A DNA stretch of 32,257 nt, from contig JAFGRK010000013.1 of the NCBI GenBank assembly GCA_016935175.1, positions 1 through 32,257 of the forward strand, read 5' to 3'. The notes beneath the pieces are model-generated. The model was given only the letters and a program-made list of their open reading frames with translations. It searched no databases and was not told the origin of the DNA. Shown one piece after another: positions 26,152-32,257 of this stretch (position 1 is its first letter; each line of letters opens with the position of its first letter). Position numbers and translations under genes: made by a program. Source of the stretch: Candidatus Woesearchaeota archaeon (GTDB lineage Archaea > Nanobdellota > Nanobdellia > Woesearchaeales > SM23-78).

Positions 26152-26204
26152 TTTAAGATCAGGGGATTTTGGGGGCAGGAAGAATAAGCTGCCCCGATCT
26201 TAAA
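26152..26204. promoter_or_regulatory. Long bulged hairpin, function unknown
   Basis: TTTAAGATC (26152-26160)/GATCTTAAA (26196-26204) and GGGGCAG (26172-26178)/CTGCCCC (26189-26195), both perfect. Confidence 0.55.
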
Positions 26205-26236
26205 TCAGGCGGTCATGATAACAAGAGGTGATTAAA

Positions 26237-26410
26237 ATGGCAGGAGTTAAGAAGCAAGATGAAATAAAGTCAGGATTGGTCTATCTTACCAACGAAGAGA
26301 TCTGTTCGGGCTTCTGGTCTAGGCTTATGAGCAACAAGAGGGGAGTGTTGAAGGATTATAAGGTGGATAAAAATGTGGCAAACAAGAGACGATTACATGT
26401 ACGAAGCTGA
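26237..26410 (+). CDS. Small basic hypothetical protein
   Basis: ATG 26237 with SD gaggtgattaaa (MAGVKKQDEIKSGLVYLTNEEI...). Confidence 0.5.
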   Translation: MAGVKKQDEIKSGLVYLTNEEICSGFWSRLMSNKRGVLKDYKVDKNVANKRRLHVRS

Positions 26411-26447
26411 AGATAAGATATGAGAAAATATTTAAAAGGTGATTAAA

Positions 26448-26549
26448 ATGAGCAATGCAGGGCTGGATAAATGGTGGCAGAAGATGGAAGAGCACAGGAG
26501 GCTTGGGCATCACATAATAAAGTATTCTTATGACGATTATTATGACTAA
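26448..26549 (+). CDS. Putative 33-aa protein (MSNAGLDKWWQKMEEHRRLGHHIIKYSYDDYYD)
   Basis: Same aggtgattaaaATG initiation context as the preceding small ORF. Confidence 0.45.
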   Translation: MSNAGLDKWWQKMEEHRRLGHHIIKYSYDDYYD

Positions 26550-26646
26550 TTCTTAGTTGTTGATAGGGACATCTTTATATAAGCAGTGAGCATCAACTTC
26601 TAGCACTTATTAAGGATAGGCTCGCACCTAAGCATCATAAAGATGC

Positions 26647-27204
26647 TCATATATTCTTCAATGCCTCATAGAGATCATGCTTGTCAATCCCGCCGTACTT
26701 CACAGGCTCTTTAATCACATCGAAATAATTCTCTAGGCGAGCAATGGCGCCGCCGATAGCCCATGCCATGGCAGAGCCATCAGTTATTGGTATTAGCTTC
26801 TGGCTTGATATATAGCTTTCTATCATCCGGCTGAACTCATGCTCCTTTATAGGCTTTCCTTGGGTTTGCTGCCTTATGTGCCTGCCAGTGTATTCTACGA
26901 GGCTGTTAAGGCTTCTCACATCATGCTCTGCCTCTATTGAGAGCTCCTTGTCCTTGAGGGATACATACCTCTTGTGAATGCCAGTGTGCATCTCAGCCTT
27001 TACCTTCACCCTTATACTTTCGCCTACACTCACAGCAAGGCCCATGTTCTCAATGGAGTACTTGCCCTTGGCCAAGCCTTCCTTTCTCAACAAGTCATGG
27101 ACTGTATTGAAGTACTCATCCTGCTCCATCTCTCGTTGCTCCAATATCTTCACCACCTCATCTTTTATGTTCCTTAATTTGTCCTCTAACATCTTAGCTA
27201 TCAC
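26647..27204 (-). CDS. Hypothetical protein, 185 aa
   Basis: Long ORF with plausible helical/charged composition. Confidence 0.65.
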   Translation of the reverse strand: MIAKMLEDKLRNIKDEVVKILEQREMEQDEYFNTVHDLLRKEGLAKGKYSIENMGLAVSVGESIRVKVKAEMHTGIHKRYVSLKDKELSIEAEHDVRSLNSLVEYTGRHIRQQTQGKPIKEHEFSRMIESYISSQKLIPITDGSAMAWAIGGAIARLENYFDVIKEPVKYGGIDKHDLYEALKNI

Positions 27205-27353
27205 CTTTTGCTTTCATATGTTTTATGCCAATAACTTTCTAAGAAGCAGTGCAATAAGAGGTCCTTTATAAACCGCTACCTTATATTTTCCGTGATATTT
27301 CCGGAAAAAAATTAATAGATAGTTTTTTATACTAAAGGCAGAACCTATTAAGC

Positions 27354-27902
27354 ATGGTGGACGTCCGTAAAATCCTGGTGATATTTCTCATCGGCATAAT
27401 CTTTGCTTTCTTTGTGAACAGCCTGATTGAGGCTTTTTATCCTTCTCCCAGGTATGAGGATTATTGCGGCAGGGATATGTATTCTGAGCCTATGAAGCTA
27501 AGCCCTGGCTCTCCTGACAACTGCACTCCCTTGCCTCCGCTGCGGTGCGATACTGATGGCTTTGTCCAGTACGATTATGAAGGCGGCTATTGCCCTGTCA
27601 GCTCATACTGCAATTACTGCCAAAAGGATTATAATTCTGCCCAGGAAAAGTATAATATGATAGTCTTCATCATCTCTTCCATAATGGCGCTGATAGCCAT
27701 AGCAATCGGGCTTCTCCTTCCGACAGACAAGAACAACCTTAACGAGTGGATAGGCACTGGCTTCCTTTTAGGCGGGCTCATCACTTTGTTCATAGGCACT
27801 GCAAGGTATTACAATGACATGGCAAGGATACTTAGGCCTATTGTGCTTCTCTTGGAGATGCTTCTTGTAATCTTCCTGGCGTATAAGAAGCTTAAAAAAT
27901 GA
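27354..27902 (+). CDS. Hypothetical membrane protein with Cys-rich extracytoplasmic segment
   Basis: N-terminal TM, Cys-rich region, then three hydrophobic helices. Confidence 0.75.
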   Translation: MVDVRKILVIFLIGIIFAFFVNSLIEAFYPSPRYEDYCGRDMYSEPMKLSPGSPDNCTPLPPLRCDTDGFVQYDYEGGYCPVSSYCNYCQKDYNSAQEKYNMIVFIISSIMALIAIAIGLLLPTDKNNLNEWIGTGFLLGGLITLFIGTARYYNDMARILRPIVLLLEMLLVIFLAYKKLKK

Positions 27903-27910
27903 TTCTTTTT

Positions 27911-28294
27911 TTAGATGCTTTTAGCATATGCTAATCCTGCTCTTGAGCTTTGCACTGCTGAATGAGCATGGTTATCTAAGTGCTCTTCTGCCACTAATCT
28001 CAAGCATTCCTTGAAACTCTTCATTAGCAGCTTGGCTCTCGGGTTGGTTTTGTTGAGCAGGTAGAGTTGGGTCTTGCCGATTATTCTTGACTTTGCAACA
28101 AAACCCTTTTTCTCCAGTTCTCCAATAATCTCATAAGCCTTAGGCCTGGATATCTTAACTTCTCTTGCCATGTCTCCCACAGCAAAGTCTAGTGCCTGGT
28201 TTTCCAGCAAGTATTCAAGGACCGTGTTCCTTATGCTCTTACCGTATGTCTCGCAGAACGCCCCTCCTTTCCTCATGTTTCGCCCTCCCATCAA
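27911..28294 (-). CDS. Winged-helix transcriptional regulator (start may be an internal Met)
   Basis: VLEYLLENQALDFAVGDMAREVKISRPKAYEIIGELEKKGFVAKSRIIGKTQLYLLN. Confidence 0.75.
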   Translation of the reverse strand: MMGGRNMRKGGAFCETYGKSIRNTVLEYLLENQALDFAVGDMAREVKISRPKAYEIIGELEKKGFVAKSRIIGKTQLYLLNKTNPRAKLLMKSFKECLRLVAEEHLDNHAHSAVQSSRAGLAYAKSI

Positions 28295-28414
28295 TAAGTT
28301 ATTTATTATTAACTAACTGTAATTACATATTTACTAAGTCTTATAAATTTTTCGATAAGAGCTTTTATCACTAAGAGCCTTAATATTTTTAAACACCAGC
28401 ATCCCCCCATCCTT

Positions 28415-29230
28415 ATGCCAGATTATTTCAACCCTGCATTCCAGAAATGCATTAGAAAGATTGCTGACTTTGGCTTTAGCAGCTACTTTGGCATCCAAGT
28501 CCATGGCAAAGATAATGTCCCTAAAGCAGGGGCAGCAATATTCTCATTTAACCACGTGCACATGCTTGACTCGTTCATAATAGGAGCCAAGGAGCCTAGA
28601 ATCAGCTACGCCATCTCAAAAAAAGAGCATTTCTACCCTGTTTTAAGGTCAGCTCTTAGAGGAGTAGGGGCTTTGCCTGTGAACACCAAGCCAGAAAAGC
28701 ATAGGTTCACAGAGCTCACAACTAACTATGGCCTTCTCATCCCTAAAAGAAACCACCAAGCCTTCCTGGAAGAGATCAACAGCTACCTTTCAGAAGAGGA
28801 AAAGCTTCAAGACTTATCAACCCTAGACTACAAGCTCATGTCCAAGTACGCCATGGGCAAGGGAGAAGGATTGCTAAGCCACTTGCCAGGCACAAGGACT
28901 AACAGCTATGAAAATATAGCCAAGCCCAAGAAAGGCACAGCAAGATTAGCCTTGCAGATGCAGCAAGAAGAAGGCATAATAGTCTCAATAATCCCGGGGG
29001 CGATTGTTTACAGCAAGGATAATAAGCCTATCATAACCAGGAAGCCCTTGCCCCCATACAAGACTAGGGCGGATATAAGCTTTGGCAAGCCCTTGACAGC
29101 AGCCAGGCAGCACCAGCTTTACAAGCAAGAGCCTGAGGCTGCAGTGCAGCAGCTGACAGATATAATAAATGAAGAAGTTAATAATGAAGTAAAAAATATT
29201 CTGAGAAGCCTTACTCCTTCGCGACCTTAA
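28415..29230 (+). CDS. 1-acylglycerol-3-phosphate acyltransferase-like (PlsC family) protein
   Basis: Hx4D in FSFNHVHMLDSFIIG; RSALRGVGALPVN; EEGIIVSIIPGAIV. Confidence 0.75.
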   Translation: MPDYFNPAFQKCIRKIADFGFSSYFGIQVHGKDNVPKAGAAIFSFNHVHMLDSFIIGAKEPRISYAISKKEHFYPVLRSALRGVGALPVNTKPEKHRFTELTTNYGLLIPKRNHQAFLEEINSYLSEEEKLQDLSTLDYKLMSKYAMGKGEGLLSHLPGTRTNSYENIAKPKKGTARLALQMQQEEGIIVSIIPGAIVYSKDNKPIITRKPLPPYKTRADISFGKPLTAARQHQLYKQEPEAAVQQLTDIINEEVNNEVKNILRSLTPSRP

Positions 29231-29402
29231 TAGCCCTCATGCCTCGGTCTCCTTGCTCGACTTCAAAAGTCACAGGGTCATTCTCCTTGAGAACTACGCC
29301 CGGAGCGAGAGCTGACTGGTGCACGAACAATTCAGAGCCGTCCTCTGCCTTGATAAACCCAAAACCTTTCATCGCATTGAAAAACTTAACTGTCCCTTTC
29401 AT
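29211..29402 (-). CDS. csp: Cold-shock domain protein
   Basis: MKGTVKFFNAMKGFGFIKAEDGSELFVHQSAL (RNP1 and RNP2 motifs). Confidence 0.96.
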   Translation of the reverse strand: MKGTVKFFNAMKGFGFIKAEDGSELFVHQSALAPGVVLKENDPVTFEVEQGDRGMRAIKVAKE

Positions 29403-29566
29403 TTTTCTTTCTCCTCCTTATCTTTCTCCTCCTTTCTAAATCTCTTTATGCAATCATCGCAATACTCCTGCATCTTCTGGCCCTGCTCAATTAAATACCT
29501 TTTCTTGCAAAGCCTGCAATGCTTGACATGACGATAACCACCAGCCATCTTGGCATAAACCTCCAT
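29399..29566 (-). CDS. Small zinc-ribbon-like protein (MEVYAKMAGGYRHVKHCRLCKKRYLIEQGQKMQEYCDDCIKRFRKEEKDKEEKEK)
   Basis: CxxC...CxxC; stop overlaps the csp start as ATGA; 55 codons, below the track cut-off. Confidence 0.65.
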   Translation of the reverse strand: MEVYAKMAGGYRHVKHCRLCKKRYLIEQGQKMQEYCDDCIKRFRKEEKDKEEKEK

Positions 29567-29693
29567 TATAGCAAACAGCCTTCAGAACGAACATACGCAA
29601 AAAAAAGTCAACGCTTAACCAAAGTTGTCTGATGATAAGGGATAATGAGCCTTGATTTATAAAAGGTTGCTTTTCAGGTGTTAAGGGCAGGTT

Positions 29694-30077
29694 TCAATAC
29701 TTATGAGGCTTTCTCTTCTGCTGGGGCAATCTCACGTATATATAGATGAACACCATTCCCAGCAGGAACAATACTACTGGAATCACCATTGATGATGCCA
29801 TGTGCTGCTTGGAGTTCACTCGCTTAAGCTCGCCTACGTACATCTCCCTATCTTGCATGGTAAAATAATATACTCCTGAGCACAGCTCTTCCTCATAGCA
29901 TATGCCTGGGCCTTCCTCTGTGGGGCAGCAAGCAAGATTGCTAGGGCAGTCATCCTCGCAAAGCGCGCCAATAGCATCCTCATACACAATGTTGCCTGTG
30001 TAAGATACCCCTAATGAGACAAAGCTTAAGATGAAGAGTGATATGCTGATTAAAAGAGATATCTTCTTTAGCATCAC
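29694..30077 (-). CDS. Hypothetical membrane protein with Cys-rich external segment
   Basis: Signal/TM N-terminus, CEDDCPSNLACCPTEEGPGICYEEELC, C-terminal TM. Confidence 0.65.
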   Translation of the reverse strand: MMLKKISLLISISLFILSFVSLGVSYTGNIVYEDAIGALCEDDCPSNLACCPTEEGPGICYEEELCSGVYYFTMQDREMYVGELKRVNSKQHMASSMVIPVVLFLLGMVFIYIYVRLPQQKRKPHKY

Positions 30078-30099
30078 AGTTAATTATGAAAACAGGTAT

Positions 30100-30501
30100 T
30101 TAAAGGTTGCGATGGGAGCAATTGAAATAATCATCAACAATGCTTCTGGTGTCATTCCATAGCTGCCTGACTTCAGGCCTATAGTCATAGGCTTCCCAGC
30201 CAGGCACAATGAAGAACATCATGCCCTTGATAAGGTTGGTGTCAGAATTGCAGTGCTGGGTCTCAAATGAGTCAAACACAACAGCATTGTCCAAGCGGCT
30301 GATAGTGCCTTTGATGCTGGCAGTGCCATAGTCCGTTAGCTTTTTCTTCTCAGGCATGAGGTTGACGTACTCGTTTTTGCAGTAAGTTATTCTTGCAGGC
30401 AGCTCTTTTGCCACCCTTTCAAGGATGATTTCCATCTCCCTGATACTGACTGCGCGCACAAACCCAATAGTCGCTTGGTCAATTAGCTCATCCAATGCCA
30501 T
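30100..30501 (-). CDS. Hypothetical protein (tracked start 30552; ATG 30501 preferred)
   Basis: TATA-like atttatac about 25 nt upstream of 30501 suggests a leaderless start. Confidence 0.6.
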   Translation of the reverse strand: MALDELIDQATIGFVRAVSIREMEIILERVAKELPARITYCKNEYVNLMPEKKKLTDYGTASIKGTISRLDNAVVFDSFETQHCNSDTNLIKGMMFFIVPGWEAYDYRPEVRQLWNDTRSIVDDYFNCSHRNL

Positions 30502-30626
30502 GGCAATGAATATTGAAAGGCTAGTATAAATAATTTTCCTATATGTTTCCATTATTGAATGATAAAGGATTCTCTTTTTTTCGCAAATTTTATATACTTC
30601 TTGCCCTATGAAACCTTTCTACAGGG

Positions 30627-31184
30627 GTGAGAGTGCAGCAACTGAGTGATAGCATGGACATACTTAACATACCCCTTGAGGAGCTGGTTTCTGAGATGCT
30701 AAGCGACAAGCTTGCTGAGAGCTATGATAAAAGGTTCTTCAGCGTTCTCACAGCCTATTCCTTTGAGAAAACCAACCTAAGGGTTCACCAGCACTACCTG
30801 CCTGCTTTGCACATCTCAGGAGTGCTTGATGGCTTTGCAAGGAATGACTCTAGCTTTGACCAGGGCTTCCTGTATTTCAATGACCCTGTTGCCAGGCTTG
30901 AGAATGCAGCTGACAACGAGGCATTGCTCTCATTCTGCGATACAGTGCTGTTCTTCTCAGGGCTCATGCCAGAAGCCTTCACCAAGAAGATGGCATCCAA
31001 GGATTACTATGAGAAACTAGCCATAAAAGGCTTCTATGCCCTGCATAAGCGAAGTGTTGGCGGGGATTCGTATTTTAGCATGATGGCTCACTACTTCCCA
31101 AGGTACAGGGACGCCTTAGGCTTTATGAGGCACAACCTGCTCTCAGATAATTTCTCAGGAGAGGAAGAGTGGGCAGTGCAGTGA
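30627..31184 (+). CDS. Hypothetical protein (GTG 30627 or ATG 30654 start)
   Basis: ORF with upstream TATA-like ttttatatac. Confidence 0.65.
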   Translation: MRVQQLSDSMDILNIPLEELVSEMLSDKLAESYDKRFFSVLTAYSFEKTNLRVHQHYLPALHISGVLDGFARNDSSFDQGFLYFNDPVARLENAADNEALLSFCDTVLFFSGLMPEAFTKKMASKDYYEKLAIKGFYALHKRSVGGDSYFSMMAHYFPRYRDALGFMRHNLLSDNFSGEEEWAVQ

Positions 31185-31290
31185 GTGTGGTGATGAAAAG
31201 TCGCCCTTGCCAATAAAAACATTTATAAATAACCAAATCAAGTGATAGCTTGTAACCGCTGTATATACTTAGCACGCATACCACAGTATA

Positions 31291-32175
31291 ATGAGAAAGC
31301 TGTTAGCAACAGGTATGATCGCGCTTTCGCTTGTTTTTGGTGCGAGCCGGTTAGAGGCATCATCAGGAGAGCAAGATAGGGCTCTGAATTCTCAAATGCA
31401 AAAAAAGCAGGAGCAGCAAGAGCTCTCCCCTCGCCAGAAGCAGCTTAACGAAGCCATGAATAAGGTAATGGCAGAGGTGCAAAGGCAGGAAGCAGGAAAA
31501 AACGCTAAAGGAGCGTATATGCCTGCCAACCCATCAGCAGCTTATGACGGCAAAAGCCTGACCCTGAGCAAGAAGGGCGAGTTCAAGGCAGAAGATGGCT
31601 TAGTCACCAAGCTAGGCGCTGATTTTGTGGTTGATGAAAGCCGCAGGGCCAAGGCATTCAACTTCACAGGGGAGCACGTGACAGGCTCACAGGAAAAGGT
31701 AAGTGCTTTTTTCAGCTATGACTTGCAGAGCAGGCAGAGCATGCTGCAAGGCTCTTATAGGCACAAGGACAAGGGCTTAGAGGTTGCTGTCAGGAACTTC
31801 AAGGAGCCTGTTTTCAAGGCTTATGCGCCCATAGCCAAAGGCATGAGCATAGGCGTCCACGCAGACCCTGCCAGGCATTATTATGCCACTAACCTCGGGT
31901 TCAAGCACCAGGGATTGAATGCAGGCATAAGGCAGGAGAGCATCTTCAGCAATTACAGGACTACCACTAGCTTGTCTTATAGCCTGCCTGAAAAGTATGA
32001 TTTATTGTTCAAGAGCCTATCCTGGACCCATGTCATGTACAACGGCAGCCACAGGGACTCATTCCAGGCTAATGCAAAGATAGGCTTTGCTAATGTGCAG
32101 CTAGGGTTGGATAACATGGCAAGGCCTGAGAAGTATAATCCTTGCTTTAGGATAATGGTTAATAAGAAGTTCTGA
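31291..32175 (+). CDS. Secreted protein with signal peptide and beta-strand-rich C-terminal domain
   Basis: MRKLLATGMIALSLVFGASRLEAS signal; alternating hydrophobic/polar C-terminal half ending in Phe. Confidence 0.65.
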   Translation: MRKLLATGMIALSLVFGASRLEASSGEQDRALNSQMQKKQEQQELSPRQKQLNEAMNKVMAEVQRQEAGKNAKGAYMPANPSAAYDGKSLTLSKKGEFKAEDGLVTKLGADFVVDESRRAKAFNFTGEHVTGSQEKVSAFFSYDLQSRQSMLQGSYRHKDKGLEVAVRNFKEPVFKAYAPIAKGMSIGVHADPARHYYATNLGFKHQGLNAGIRQESIFSNYRTTTSLSYSLPEKYDLLFKSLSWTHVMYNGSHRDSFQANAKIGFANVQLGLDNMARPEKYNPCFRIMVNKKF

Positions 32176-32257
32176 AAAGGCTTTCTAAGGATAAAAGCTG
32201 GCAAGCAAGATAGATTATCCCCTCTAGAGTGGTTAACCAAGCGAAATATTTATATTA

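Noticed and set aside
26371-26425. 16-aa out-of-frame ORF MWQTRDDYMYEAEDKI
   Set aside because: Overlaps the 26237 ORF, has no clear SD and is too short to support.
1-32257. CRISPR arrays, IS elements, prophage
   Set aside because: No regularly spaced repeats, transposase, integrase or phage structural gene was seen.

Overview
The window is a gene-dense archaeal chromosome segment. EF-1alpha, EF-2, L7Ae, S28e, L24e and S10 are all archaeal-type, promoters are TATA boxes, and the many small orphan proteins suggest a DPANN/Woesearchaeota-like lineage (lineage is inference). It carries an L7Ae-S28e-L24e-NDK-EF2 block, EF-1alpha-S10, pyruvate kinase, MarC and ZIP membrane proteins, an FKBP and a PpiC prolyl isomerase, a trypsin-like protease, a PlsC-like acyltransferase, a cold-shock protein, one tRNA-Ser(GGA) and many hypothetical proteins. 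The most notable part is about 18.98-25.27 kb. It holds a complete nicotinamide-to-NAD salvage operon (NAPRT, unknown small protein, nicotinamidase, NadE, NadM-Nudix) followed by an NrtR-like regulator with two Nudix domains plus a winged helix. Three GT-N7-AC palindromes ending in ACACTAA sit next to the two promoters. Just upstream is an orphan three-way-junction RNA/DNA element with no unpaired junction nucleotides, and just downstream is a tRNA-Ser flanked by partial copies of its own ends. Other leads are an 18-codon upstream ORF coupled to EF-2 with the EF-2 Shine-Dalgarno in a perfect hairpin loop, a structured L7Ae leader, and several orphan structured intergenic regions. No CRISPR array, transposase or integrase was seen. 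All homology calls are from motif recognition; no searches were run.
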